Below are positions 33,670 to 42,740 of a stretch of DNA of 64,000 nucleotides, in pieces. This DNA is from Brevundimonas lenta (lineage in GTDB: Bacteria; Pseudomonadota; Alphaproteobacteria; Caulobacterales; Caulobacteraceae): the NCBI RefSeq assembly GCF_014196335.1, contig NZ_JACIDM010000002.1, positions 744,001 through 808,000 on the forward strand, written 5' to 3'. The position numbers and the translations under genes were made by a program. Position 1 is the first letter of the stretch. Every line of letters starts with the position of its first letter. A model generated the notes under the pieces. That model saw only the letters and a program-made list of their open reading frames with translations. It searched no databases and was not told the DNA's origin.

Positions 33670-34725
33670 ATGCTGCGTTCAAGATATCTGTTGGCGGCCG
33701 CCTTGGCGGCGCTGACGCTGGCGTCGTGCGCGGTGCCGACGGAGGGCGTCACCCAACGGCGTCAGGAGATCACGCCGCGGCCGGAAGGCCAGCGCTGGAC
33801 GGAGCTGCTGCGGGGGATTGGCCAGCCGGAACTGCGGCTGGGCGACCGGGTGTACCGCAAGACCACGGAGGGGCCTGGCGGCGGCTCCGGCTATTTCGAG
33901 GTCATCGAACACGCCGACGGGACGGGCTGGACCCGATACAGCGGCGATGCCCGGCCCGTGCAGCTTCACCGGGGCGACCTGGACGTCTTCCACTCGCTGT
34001 TCGACGCCCACGCGTTTCTGACGATGCCGTACGAAGACCCCGGTCGCTTCACCTGTCTGGACGAATGTTTCGAGGTCTATTTCGAGATGGAGTCGGACGA
34101 GGGCTACAGGCAGATCCATCTCCGCCCGTCAGATCAGGCGGTGGAGGATGCTGCGTGGGAACTGCAGCAGATCAGCGGCGCCCGACGCCGTGCCGGCCTG
34201 TTCCAGCCCCGGCCGTGGTGGCAGCCGTCCCGCACCCGCCCGGCGGGCCGCCCGTGGATTGAGGATCGATCATTCGCGGAACTCGGCTTCGCTCCGTCCT
34301 ACGAAGACCGCTTCTACCGTCTGATCCGGTTTCGGGGCGATGCGGCGCCTGAAGCGATCGAGATCGGCCTGACCCGGGGACCGTATGATGATTGCGGCAC
34401 CTATCGCACCCGTGACGGTCAGATCAGGCAGATCGTGTTCTGCGACATCAATGCCCCGAACCAGATCGAGATCACCGCGCGCGGGCGTACCGTAACGCAA
34501 AGGGCCAGCGGCGATCCGCTTGAGGAGATCCTGGGCCGCAGCGAATTCCCGGCCATGAGCACTGAGGACGCGGCCTGTACGGTCCCACCTCCCGGCCGGA
34601 CCCCGTGGGTGCTCGAGGCCGTGGTGAACGGCCGCTATCGCTATGTCTGCAGCAACGGATGCAACGACCGTGGCCTGAATCAGGTGCTGGCCGGGATCGA
34701 CCGACTTGCCGACGAGGTTCGCTGA
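33670..34725 (+). CDS. lipoprotein of unknown function
   Basis: The 351-residue protein has the lipobox LASC near residue 20. The mature part has two similar-sized halves with paired Cys residues (FTCLDECFEVYF, DDCGTYR...VFCDIN, YVCSNGCND). It has no recognised domain. The start has GAGGGGGAG nearby. It lies between a serine hydrolase and fumC, with no evident functional link. Confidence 0.75.
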   Translation: MLRSRYLLAAALAALTLASCAVPTEGVTQRRQEITPRPEGQRWTELLRGIGQPELRLGDRVYRKTTEGPGGGSGYFEVIEHADGTGWTRYSGDARPVQLHRGDLDVFHSLFDAHAFLTMPYEDPGRFTCLDECFEVYFEMESDEGYRQIHLRPSDQAVEDAAWELQQISGARRRAGLFQPRPWWQPSRTRPAGRPWIEDRSFAELGFAPSYEDRFYRLIRFRGDAAPEAIEIGLTRGPYDDCGTYRTRDGQIRQIVFCDINAPNQIEITARGRTVTQRASGDPLEEILGRSEFPAMSTEDAACTVPPPGRTPWVLEAVVNGRYRYVCSNGCNDRGLNQVLAGIDRLADEVR

Positions 34726-34798
34726 GGTTGATCGGCGGGGGCCGCGTGCTACACCCCGCGCCATCCTCCGCCACGCCTGACCTGCCCGGATTCCTCCC

Positions 34799-36187
34799 AT
34801 GACGCACCGCACCGAAACCGACACCTTCGGCCCGATCGAGGTCGCCTCGGATCGTTACTGGGGGGCGCAGGCGCAGCGCAGCCTGGGCAATTTCAAGATC
34901 GGCTGGGAGAAGCAGCCCCTGCCGATCGTCCGCGCCCTGGGCATCGTCAAGCGCGCCGCCGCCGAGACCAATATGGCGCTGGGCAAGCTGGACCCGGCCA
35001 TCGGCAAGGCCATCGTCGACGCCGCCAATGAGGTGATCGAGGGCAAGCTGAACGACCACTTCCCGCTGGTCGTCTGGCAGACGGGCTCGGGCACCCAGTC
35101 GAACATGAACGCCAACGAGGTGATCTCGAACCGCGCCATCGAGATGCTGGGCGGCGAGATGGGGACCAAGAAGCCGGTCCACCCGAACGACCACGTCAAC
35201 ATGAGCCAGTCGTCGAACGACACCTATCCGACGGCGATGCACGTCGCCTGCGCCGAGCAGGTGGTCCGCGACCTGATCCCGGCCCTCAAGCACCTGCACG
35301 CCGCGCTGAAGGCCAAGTCGGAGGCCTGGGCGCACATCATCAAGATCGGCCGCACCCACACCCAGGACGCCACCCCGCTGACGCTGGGCCAGGAGTTCGG
35401 CGGCTACGCCCAGCAGGTCGCCAACGGCATCGAGCGCATCGAGCTGACCCTGCCGAAGCTGATGGAGCTGGCCCAGGGCGGCACCGCCGTCGGCACCGGG
35501 CTGAACGCGCCCGTCGGCTTCGCCGAGAAGGTCGCCGAGCAGATCGCCGGCATCACCGGCCTGCCCTTCGTCACCGCCCCGAACAAGTTCGAGGCCCTGG
35601 CCGCCCACGACGCCATGGTCTTCAGCCACGGCGCGATCAACACGGTCGCCGCCAGCCTGTTCAAGATCGCCAACGACATCCGCTTCCTCGGTTCCGGCCC
35701 GCGTTCGGGCCTCGGCGAACTGGCCCTGCCGGAGAACGAGCCGGGCTCGTCGATCATGCCCGGCAAGGTCAATCCGACCCAGTCGGAAGCCCTGACCCAG
35801 GTCTGCGTCCAGGTGTTCGGCAACCACGCCGCGGTCACCTTCGCCGGCTCGCAGGGGCATTTCGAGCTGAACGTCTTCAACCCGGTGATGGCCTACAACT
35901 TCCTGCAGTCGGTCCGCCTGATGGCCGACGCGGCGATCAGCTTCACGGACAACTGCGTCGTCGGCATCGAGCCGCGCGAGGACAACATCAAGCGCGGCCT
36001 CGACAACTCGCTGATGCTGGTGACGGCGCTGAACGGCCGTCTGGGCTACGACGCCTGCGCCAAGATCGCCAAAACGGCGCACAAGAACGGCACCACCCTG
36101 CGCGAGGAAGCGGTCGGCGGCGGCTATCTTACGAACGAGGAGTTCGACCAGTACGTCCGTCCCGAGAACATGATCTCGCCGGGATGA
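34799..36187 (+). CDS. fumC: class II fumarate hydratase
   Basis: The 462-residue enzyme interconverts fumarate and malate in the TCA cycle. It has [56 protein letters not shown] with the catalytic His, and the signature [16 protein letters not shown] near residue 317. Cofactor-free and oxygen-stable by family. Its stop overlaps the next gene by 4 bp (ATGA). Confidence 0.97.
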   Translation: MTHRTETDTFGPIEVASDRYWGAQAQRSLGNFKIGWEKQPLPIVRALGIVKRAAAETNMALGKLDPAIGKAIVDAANEVIEGKLNDHFPLVVWQTGSGTQSNMNANEVISNRAIEMLGGEMGTKKPVHPNDHVNMSQSSNDTYPTAMHVACAEQVVRDLIPALKHLHAALKAKSEAWAHIIKIGRTHTQDATPLTLGQEFGGYAQQVANGIERIELTLPKLMELAQGGTAVGTGLNAPVGFAEKVAEQIAGITGLPFVTAPNKFEALAAHDAMVFSHGAINTVAASLFKIANDIRFLGSGPRSGLGELALPENEPGSSIMPGKVNPTQSEALTQVCVQVFGNHAAVTFAGSQGHFELNVFNPVMAYNFLQSVRLMADAAISFTDNCVVGIEPREDNIKRGLDNSLMLVTALNGRLGYDACAKIAKTAHKNGTTLREEAVGGGYLTNEEFDQYVRPENMISPG

Positions 36188-36945
36188 TGGCCGCGCTGGA
36201 CCGTCCCTACTGGATCGAGGCGCGGCTTGAGCGGCGCGAGGGCTGGGACGACGACGCCTATCCGTTCAACCTTCCGGTGGTTCGGACAACCGACGTCCTG
36301 TCCTTCCACCCGCGGGTGACCTTCCTTGTGGGCGAGAACGGGTCCGGCAAGTCGACCCTGGTCGAGGCCCTGGCGGTGGCGTGGGGGTTCAACGCCGAGG
36401 GCGGATCACGGAATTTCGGCTTCTCGACGCGAGGGTCGCACTCGCCCCTGCATCGGTTCGTGCGGCCGGTGCGCGCGGCCCATCGGCCGAATGACGGCTT
36501 CTTCCTGAGGGCGGAGAGCTATTTCAACGTCGCGTCGGAGATCGAGCGACTGGATGAGGAACCGGGGGGCGGCCCGCCGGTCATCCACAGTTACGGCGGA
36601 AAATCCCTGCACGAGCAGTCGCATGGCGAAAGCTTCTTCGCGCTGTTCTCACACCGGTTCCGCGGTGGCGGTCTCTACATCCTCGACGAGCCGGAAGCCG
36701 CGCTGTCGCCGTCGCGCCAGCTGTCGTTCCTCGCGCGGTTGCACGACCTGGTGCGGCAGGGCTCACAGTTCATCATCGCCACCCATTCGCCGATCCTGCT
36801 CGGCTATCCGGATGCGTGGATCTATCAGGCCTCGCGGCACGGACTGGAGCGCGTGGCCTGGGAGGACACCGAACACTACCAGGTGACGAAGGGCTTCCTG
36901 AACCGGCCGGCCACCTATCTGGACGTACTGCTGAATCCCGAATGA
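36184..36945 (+). CDS. AAA-type ATPase (ABC-ATPase-like)
   Basis: This 253-residue protein has Walker [16 protein letters not shown] near residue 50, the signature-like [13 protein letters not shown], Walker [14 protein letters not shown] near 165 and a switch His in [11 protein letters not shown]. It belongs to the AAA_21-like ATPases that act alone or with nucleases. Starts at an ATG overlapping the fumC stop, so it is translated with fumarase despite no obvious metabolic connection. No nuclease partner is adjacent. Confidence 0.87.
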   Translation: MMAALDRPYWIEARLERREGWDDDAYPFNLPVVRTTDVLSFHPRVTFLVGENGSGKSTLVEALAVAWGFNAEGGSRNFGFSTRGSHSPLHRFVRPVRAAHRPNDGFFLRAESYFNVASEIERLDEEPGGGPPVIHSYGGKSLHEQSHGESFFALFSHRFRGGGLYILDEPEAALSPSRQLSFLARLHDLVRQGSQFIIATHSPILLGYPDAWIYQASRHGLERVAWEDTEHYQVTKGFLNRPATYLDVLLNPE

Positions 36946-37045
36946 GGGCGCCGCAACGCTTGATCGAACATCGGTAGAAGAATAGCCTCCCGCAACTCCT
37001 GCGCGAGAGCTCTGCGCCTGCGCGGGAACCGACAGGAGGGGGCGT

Positions 37046-38116
37046 ATGGCTGGCATCCGGGTGTTCTTCGCGACCAACCGAAACCATCAGGAAGGCAACA
37101 AGAAGCAGGTCTTCGGCAAGACCTTCAACCCGGACGGCGTGGCCGCCCTGCGGTTCGGATACGCCGACTTCACGCCCGACCCGGTGAAGCCGAAGCTGGA
37201 CACGCTGCACGTCTATCCGGACGTGAAGGGCGAGACCGACATCAAGAAGACCGGCGGCGGCATGTTCATGGAAGCGCTGCACAAGGTCATGACCGGGACG
37301 AAGAGGACCGACACCCTGGTCTTCATCCACGGCTTCAACGTCTCCTTCACCGGCGCGCTGACCGCCGGCGCCCTGCTGGCCCAGAGCCTGAAGGTCGAGG
37401 GGCGGCCGGTGAACATCGTGGTGTTCAGCTGGCCGTCGGACGGCACGGCGGTGCCGCTGATGTCCTACTACAGCGACCGCGAGGACGCCCGCGTGTCGGG
37501 CCCGGCAGTGGCGCGGGCGTTCCTGAAGCTGAAGGAATTCATCGAGGAGATGCCGGAGGAGGAATACTGCCAGCGGCGTATCCACCTGCTGGCGCACAGC
37601 ATGGGCAACTATGTGCTGCGCAACGGACTGCAGGCGCTGATCGCCAAGGACAAGGACAGTCTGATCCGGCTGTTCGACCAGATCCTGATGGCCGCGCCGG
37701 ACGAGGACGACGACACCTTCGAACACGACACCAAGCTGCGCCTGCTGCCGAGGATCGGACGGCAGGTGACGGTCTATTACAACCCCACCGACCGGGCGCT
37801 GCTGATCTCGGACAAGACCAAGGCCAACCCGGACCGTCTGGGATCAGACGGCCCGAGGCTGGTGGATCTGATACCCAAGAAGGTGATCCTGATCGACGCC
37901 CGGCATGTGGCCCGGGGCGCCGACCGTTGGGTCCACCACGGCTACTTCGTGCGCAGCAAGGCCATGGAGCTGGACATGTGCGCAGTCCTGTCGGACGCGA
38001 TCCCGGAGGAGATTTCGAACCGCGTCTATGTCGAGCGGCTGCGCAGCTGGCGGCTGATCGAGGAACTCGGAGAGAAGCCCGCGGAGGTCCCGCGGGTGGA
38101 GCCCGACGAGGCCTAG
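37046..38116 (+). CDS. alpha/beta hydrolase (DUF900 family)
   Basis: The 356-residue protein starts with IRVFFATNRNH, has FIHGFNVSFTGAL (oxyanion), FSWPSDG, and the nucleophile elbow LLAHSMGNYVLRNGL near residue 190. The order fits DUF900 hydrolases. No signal peptide is seen, so it probably acts in the cytoplasm. A GGAGGGGG site precedes ATG 37046. The substrate is unknown. Confidence 0.85.
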   Translation: MAGIRVFFATNRNHQEGNKKQVFGKTFNPDGVAALRFGYADFTPDPVKPKLDTLHVYPDVKGETDIKKTGGGMFMEALHKVMTGTKRTDTLVFIHGFNVSFTGALTAGALLAQSLKVEGRPVNIVVFSWPSDGTAVPLMSYYSDREDARVSGPAVARAFLKLKEFIEEMPEEEYCQRRIHLLAHSMGNYVLRNGLQALIAKDKDSLIRLFDQILMAAPDEDDDTFEHDTKLRLLPRIGRQVTVYYNPTDRALLISDKTKANPDRLGSDGPRLVDLIPKKVILIDARHVARGADRWVHHGYFVRSKAMELDMCAVLSDAIPEEISNRVYVERLRSWRLIEELGEKPAEVPRVEPDEA

Positions 38117-38121
38117 ACCGC

Positions 38122-38358
38122 CTAGTGCATCCTTTCGCTCCAACGCGCTCTGGCGTCGTCCTTCGTCACGTTCAGATGCACATGCTCATCGACGTGATCG
38201 ACCCAGCTGACCGGGATCATGTGGTGTTTGAAGCCGGCGCCGAGGTCCAGCTTGGCCAGCTCGATCTGGTCGCCGTGAACGTGATCGACGCGGCCGACAT
38301 GCTCGCCGTCCGAACCGAGGACTTCGAGGTGTTCGCGGATCTGCGAGGCGTCTACCAT
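38122..38358 (-). CDS. DUF2171 protein
   Basis: This 78-residue protein has the pattern VDASQIREHLEVLGSDGEHVGRVDHV, a PRC-barrel-like beta domain of DUF2171, and ends with HVHLNVTKDDARARW. CAGGAGACC precedes ATG 38358. Divergent from the DUF4169 gene. Function unknown; such genes are often stress-related. Confidence 0.85.
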   Translation of the reverse strand: MVDASQIREHLEVLGSDGEHVGRVDHVHGDQIELAKLDLGAGFKHHMIPVSWVDHVDEHVHLNVTKDDARARWSERMH

Positions 38359-38428
38359 GATGGTCTCCTGTGGTGTTGAGTGCAGGAGAACCGGCCCAGG
38401 CCGGTCGGGTTGCATCACGGAGGTCTTC

Positions 38429-38605
38429 ATGGGCGAGGTCGTGAACCTGAACCGGCTGCGCAAGGATCGCGCAAAAGCCGATGCCAAGGCGACTGCCGCT
38501 GCGAACCGCGCCGTCCACGGGCGGACCAAGGCCGAGCGCACGAAGGCCGACAAGGAACGCGCCCGCGCCGAGCGGCTTCTGGATGGGTCGAAACGGGAAG
38601 ACTGA
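38429..38605 (+). CDS. DUF4169 small basic protein
   Basis: This 58-residue protein begins MGEVVNLNRLRKDRAKA, the DUF4169 signature, and is otherwise Lys/Arg/Ala-rich helix. GGAGG lies 5 nt upstream of ATG. The basic charge suggests nucleic-acid binding, but this is inference. Confidence 0.85.
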   Translation: MGEVVNLNRLRKDRAKADAKATAAANRAVHGRTKAERTKADKERARAERLLDGSKRED

Positions 38606-38609
38606 ACCG

Positions 38610-38768
38610 ATGTCCAGCCTCCGCCAGGACCCGCGCATCAAACACGGACTGATCCCGATCCTTGTCGCCATGAGGGTTCAGGGGGAACGGGAGCGTCGCG
38701 CGGCGGAGGCTGCGCGCAAGGCCGGTCAGCCGGTCCCGCCGAAGAAGAAGCGCGGCTGGTTCGGCTAG
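38610..38768 (+). CDS. small conserved protein
   Basis: The 52-residue ORF begins MSSLRQDPRIKHGLIPILVA and ends PPKKKRGWFG. It is a typical small Caulobacterales protein with an amphipathic start and a basic tail. It follows the DUF4169 gene by 4 bp and overlaps the convergent EamA gene by 4 bp. Function unknown. Confidence 0.7.
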   Translation: MSSLRQDPRIKHGLIPILVAMRVQGERERRAAEAARKAGQPVPPKKKRGWFG

Positions 38769-39709
38769 GCCGCCGAGACCTTGGGCGCGCGGATGAGCAG
38801 CGCCTGACCCGACAGAACCAGCAGCAGGCCGGCCAGGGCCGGCCAGCCGAAGCGGGCGCCCTCGAACAGCACCGACACCAGCATGGCGATCGGCGGCGTC
38901 AGGGCCGAGATGTAGCTGGCCAGCGCATAGCCGCGCGTGCGGGCGACCCAGAAATAGACGGCGAACGCCACCACCGAGCCGATGACCGACAGGTACAGCA
39001 GCGAGATGATGTAGCCGGGGGTCATCTCCAGACGCCATTCGACGCCCGTCAGCAGGCCGTAGATGGCCAGCATGGCGGTGCCGTAACCCATGGCCCAGGC
39101 CGTCGAGGACAGGACCGGTGAGCCGGCCTGCTGGCCGCGCCACGAGAAGAAATTGCCGATGGCCGAGCTGCTGACGGCCAGAACCGCCATGCCGATGCCG
39201 ATCAGGGCGCGCGTATCCATGTCGGCGGCGACGACCTCGCTGCCGGACAGGACGATGACCCCGGCGACGCCGAGGCTCGCGCCCAGCCAGGCGGCCGGCG
39301 CGGCCTTCTGGCCGCCGACGACGCGGAACAGGACCAGGTTGAGGAAGGCCAGGGCGGCGAAGATCACCGCCACGATGGCCGAGGCCACCCGTTGCTCCGA
39401 CTGGTAGACGAAGGCGTAGCTGATCGCGAAGACGAAGGCCCCCTGCCCGATCGCCGCCAGGTGCTGGCTCCAGTTCAGGCGCACCGGCTGGCGAGCGACG
39501 AGGCAGCCGGCGAACAGCACCAGTGAGGCCAGGCCGAAGCGCCAGACCACCGAGGCGATGGGATCCACCGTCCCCAGTTGCCAGGTGATGGCGTACCAGG
39601 TCGTGCCCCAGATCAGCGCGCACAGCGCCACGCCGCCGATCGCCAGCAGCGTCGCCTGGGGCAGGCCCTTCGCCTTCGGGGGCGCGATGGACTCAGTGGG
39701 GGCGGACAT
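38765..39709 (-). CDS. EamA family DMT transporter
   Basis: The 314-residue protein has ten hydrophobic segments in two EamA halves, each with the helix patterns seen in drug/metabolite exporters (IWGTTWYAITW, and SYISALTPPIAML in the second half). It probably exports small metabolites. The substrate is unknown. Confidence 0.88.
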   Translation of the reverse strand: MSAPTESIAPPKAKGLPQATLLAIGGVALCALIWGTTWYAITWQLGTVDPIASVVWRFGLASLVLFAGCLVARQPVRLNWSQHLAAIGQGAFVFAISYAFVYQSEQRVASAIVAVIFAALAFLNLVLFRVVGGQKAAPAAWLGASLGVAGVIVLSGSEVVAADMDTRALIGIGMAVLAVSSSAIGNFFSWRGQQAGSPVLSSTAWAMGYGTAMLAIYGLLTGVEWRLEMTPGYIISLLYLSVIGSVVAFAVYFWVARTRGYALASYISALTPPIAMLVSVLFEGARFGWPALAGLLLVLSGQALLIRAPKVSAA

Positions 39710-39813
39710 TCACGCCAAGTGGAGGACGGGGGACCAGGACGCAAGCCGAGGAATGGGGCGGCCGGCACAAGCGGTCCTTATGACAGCCGGAAGGCGCGTT
39801 CGGGCGCCGGGGC

Positions 39814-40566
39814 TCAGGCGCGCAGCTTCAGCGCCAGCCGGGTCTCCACCGGGATCGCGCCATAGACGTCGGCCGGGCGGATGTTCAGACGTTCGCGCGC
39901 CTCCTCCAGCGGGCGGGCGAAGAGGGCCTCGTAGTCCAGACCCGGCAGCCAACGCGCGGCCTTGCCGTTGCGGTACGCCTGCCAGACGGCGCGCCGGGCG
40001 GGCACCGACGGGGCCTCGCGCTGGATTTCGCGCGCCGCGCCCCAGCCGATGAAGGCGAAACCTAGATTGCGGGTCTGGGCGTAGGAGAAGGCGACCACGC
40101 AGGCCTCTCCAAGGGCGTCGGTCTCGTAGCCGGTCAGCACGTGCCAGATGTCGTGCACGTCGCGCAGGCGGCGCGAGTACCAGATGACCGGATGCTGGGC
40201 GTCGACCGCCGGCCCGATCTTGCGCGCCTCCTCGGCCAGGCCCTCGGCGGTGAAGCCGCGCGCGGTGCGGAAGTCGCGATAGGCGGCGCCGACGGTGCCC
40301 GGCTTGAAGCGGGCCAGCCACACCGGATCGTCCAGCTTGTGGGCCAGTTCCTCGCGCAGGAAGGCCTGACGGCCGCCCTCCATCGTCTTCAGCATCCGGT
40401 TGTAGCCGCGGCCGATCGAACGGCCGCTCAGCGCCCGCATGATCTCGAACACCTGGGCGGTGTCCTCCTTGTTGCGGATCAGCCGGCCGAAGGCCCGGAA
40501 CGCCTTGATCGGCTCCAGTCTCTGGGGCCTGAAGCGATCGAACTCGTCGAGGTCGGCGGCGGTCAT
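39814..40566 (-). CDS. Coq4 family ubiquinone biosynthesis protein
   Basis: The 250-residue protein has the COQ4 zinc motif HDxxH(x)11E as VHDIWHVLTGYETDALGE, and RNLGFAFIGWGAA later. Coq4 aids oxidative decarboxylation of the ubiquinone ring. The ATG at 40566 gives MTAADLDEFDRF; a start at 40587 adds seven residues. Confidence 0.87.
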   Translation of the reverse strand: MTAADLDEFDRFRPQRLEPIKAFRAFGRLIRNKEDTAQVFEIMRALSGRSIGRGYNRMLKTMEGGRQAFLREELAHKLDDPVWLARFKPGTVGAAYRDFRTARGFTAEGLAEEARKIGPAVDAQHPVIWYSRRLRDVHDIWHVLTGYETDALGEACVVAFSYAQTRNLGFAFIGWGAAREIQREAPSVPARRAVWQAYRNGKAARWLPGLDYEALFARPLEEARERLNIRPADVYGAIPVETRLALKLRA

Positions 40567-40693
40567 GGGCGGTCCTGCGATGCCCATTGATCATAGCGCG
40601 ATAACACGGACGGGTGAACGCCGATAACGTGTCGCGGTCCTCGCACCATGACGCGAATTCTGGCATACTGTGGCGGATTGGAAGGAACCCGCC

Positions 40694-41098
40694 ATGCGAC
40701 GCGCTGTTCTCGCCCTCACCCTCGCATTGACTGCCTGCTCAACCGTGCCGCCTACGCCACCCGGCGTGACGCCCGTCGAGGTCACGGCCAGCTACCGCGA
40801 GTTCATGACCCTGTACCCGTATTACCGTCTGACCGTCCGACTTGAGGACGTCAGCCGGGCCGACGCTCCAGCCGTGGTTCTGGCCGAAAGTTCGGAGCTG
40901 CTGGCCGGACGCAGGCCGCCGTACAAGGTCTGGCTCGACGTGCCGGACGACCGGGTCGATCCGCGCTACACCTATGCGGTGCGGGCCGATATCCACGACG
41001 AGCACGGCAAGCTGCTCTTCACCACCGATACGCGACATCCCGTGCTGACCAACGGTTCGGGAAACACTGCGGACGTAGTCATGATCCACGTGCGTTGA
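40694..41098 (+). CDS. YbaY family lipoprotein
   Basis: The 134-residue protein has the lipobox LTAC near residue 15. The YbaY domain follows: VTASYREFMTLYPYYRLTVRLEDVSRADAP, then PPYKVWLDVPDDRVDP and YAVRADIHDEHGKLLFTTD. Members are lipoproteins thought to act as envelope chaperones. Its last codon overlaps the next gene by 4 bp (TTGA). Confidence 0.86.
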   Translation: MRRAVLALTLALTACSTVPPTPPGVTPVEVTASYREFMTLYPYYRLTVRLEDVSRADAPAVVLAESSELLAGRRPPYKVWLDVPDDRVDPRYTYAVRADIHDEHGKLLFTTDTRHPVLTNGSGNTADVVMIHVR

Positions 41099-41337
41099 GC
41101 GGCCTGGTCAAGCGATCGGTATCCCTGTCGGGGCATGCGACGTCGGTGGCGCTGGAGCCGGCCTTCTGGGCCGTGCTGGACCGCGTCGGGGCGGCGCTTG
41201 GCCTGTCGCACGCGGGGCTGATGAAGCGCATCGACGAGACCCGTGGGCGGACGCCGCTGGCCTCCGCCTGCCGGCTTCTGGCGCTGGCCTGGGCGGGCGG
41301 CGATCGATCTTTCGCCGAACACAGGTCGTCCGATTGA
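41095..41337 (+). CDS. ribbon-helix-helix protein
   Basis: The 80-residue protein begins VKRSVSLSGHATSVALEPAFWAVLD, the RHH_4 signature. It is a probable small DNA-binding regulator. It starts at a TTG overlapping the YbaY stop, so the two are coupled. Its target is unknown. Confidence 0.82.
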   Translation: MSGLVKRSVSLSGHATSVALEPAFWAVLDRVGAALGLSHAGLMKRIDETRGRTPLASACRLLALAWAGGDRSFAEHRSSD

Positions 41338-41380
41338 CAGCCGCCGGCATCGGCGCATCCTCCGTCGTGGAGACCACGAC

Positions 41381-42097
41381 ATGACCGACAACCGCCTCAT
41401 CCCCGCCGCCGTATTCGGCGGCATTCTTGCACTCGGCTTCATCGGAGGCGGCGCCCTGATCGGACAGGGCGTGGTCAACGCCCGGGTCGGGGACCGCGCG
41501 GTGACCGTCCGCGGCGTGGCCGAGAAGGACGTGCAGGCCGATCTGGCCATCCTGCCGCTACGCTTCACCGCCTCCGGAGAGGTGCTGTCCGAGGTGCAGG
41601 CGCGGATCGACGGCGATCTGGCCATCGTGCGCCAGTTCCTGACCGCGCAGGGCTATCCGGCCAACGCCGTGTCGCTGGGACGGCTCGAGGTCGCGGACCG
41701 GCGCTCGCGCGAATACGCCACCCAGGACGGCGGCCCCCGCTTCATCCTGGCCCAGACGGTCATCGTGCGCACGACGGACGTGAACCGGGTGCAGGCGACG
41801 ACGCGGGCGCTGAACGACCTCGTGCGTCAGGGAGTGGTGCTGCAGGACTTCAACGGCCCGACCTATCTGTTCACCAAGCTCAACGACGTGCGCCCGGCCA
41901 TGATCGCCGAGGCGACGGCCTCGGCCCGCACGGGCGCCGCGCAGTTCGCGAAGGATTCCGGCGCGCCGCTGGGGCCGATCCGCCAGGCGACGCAGGGCTC
42001 GTTCGAAATCCTGCCGCGCGACGGGTTCGGCGACGAAAGCCAGTCCCCGGACAAGAAGGTCCGGGTCGTGACCACGATCAGCTATCGACTGCGCTAG
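41381..42097 (+). CDS. SIMPL domain protein
   Basis: The 238-residue protein has one N-terminal transmembrane helix (FGGILALGFIGGGALIG) and the SIMPL domain with VTVRGVAEKDVQADLA, VSLGRLEVADRRSREY and VRTTDVNRVQATTRAL. It lies in the envelope; family members have no settled function in bacteria. It overlaps a convergent gene by 4 bp. Confidence 0.86.
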   Translation: MTDNRLIPAAVFGGILALGFIGGGALIGQGVVNARVGDRAVTVRGVAEKDVQADLAILPLRFTASGEVLSEVQARIDGDLAIVRQFLTAQGYPANAVSLGRLEVADRRSREYATQDGGPRFILAQTVIVRTTDVNRVQATTRALNDLVRQGVVLQDFNGPTYLFTKLNDVRPAMIAEATASARTGAAQFAKDSGAPLGPIRQATQGSFEILPRDGFGDESQSPDKKVRVVTTISYRLR

Positions 42098-42414
42098 GTC
42101 GCGGGAGCGGGTTCGGGCGACGGCAGCGTCGGCGGCTCGACCGGCGGCGGGGTCGGCAGGTCCGGCAATTTCGGCGCTTCGGGCAGCTCCGGCCGCGGCA
42201 TGTCCACGTCGATGTCGATGTCCGTGGTCTTCGGGGTCTCGACCCCGCCGTTGGACATCATGACGACGGCGATGACCGCGAGCACCACGACGATGCCGCC
42301 GACCAGGAAGGCGATCCAGCTATTGCCGCCGCCGCGCTGGGGCGGCGGGTTGTTGATGGTGGTGTGATGCACCACCTCGGGCCGCTCGGGCGGCGGGACG
42401 TTGGGGTCCGTCAT
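42094..42414 (-). CDS. single-TM Pro-rich protein
   Basis: The 106-residue protein has a Pro-rich N-terminus, one TM helix near residues 33-52 (IAFLVGGIVVVLAVIAVVMM) and a periplasmic DIDIDVDMP followed by PPPVEPPTLPSPEP tail. It shares this plan with the next gene upstream. Function unknown. Confidence 0.72.
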   Translation of the reverse strand: MTDPNVPPPERPEVVHHTTINNPPPQRGGGNSWIAFLVGGIVVVLAVIAVVMMSNGGVETPKTTDIDIDVDMPRPELPEAPKLPDLPTPPPVEPPTLPSPEPAPAT

Positions 42415-42417
42415 GCG

Positions 42418-42612
42418 TCAGTTGCCGGCCGGCGCCGGAACGGCGGGCGCGGAGACCTCGGGCAGATCGACGTCGACGTTGACCTGTTTGGTCTCGCCGC
42501 CCATGCCGCCGCGGGCGAAGACGAAGTAGGCGACGATCGCCAGGACGACGACGACGGCGCCGACGATGAAGGCGAGACCGGTGTTGCCACCGCTGCTGGT
42601 GTTCTCGGCCAT
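42418..42612 (-). CDS. single-TM small protein, paralogue of its neighbour
   Basis: The 64-residue protein has one TM helix (LAFIVGAVVVVLAIVAYFVF) and the periplasmic VNVDVDLPEVSAP tail, like the DIDIDVDMP of the next gene. ATG 42612 has AAGGAGG upstream. Three bp separate it from the downstream paralogue. Divergent from the helicase gene. Function unknown. Confidence 0.8.
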   Translation of the reverse strand: MAENTSSGGNTGLAFIVGAVVVVLAIVAYFVFARGGMGGETKQVNVDVDLPEVSAPAVPAPAGN

Positions 42613-42740
42613 AGCTATGACCCTCCTTTGAATTGTCCCTGTCAGGCCGACGAAACGGAGGCGTGGCCGTAAGGGTTCCGGACGGTCGTTCCGTAACGGC
42701 TGACAAGCGGCTTCGGTCTCCTTATGTTCTCGCGGTTCAG

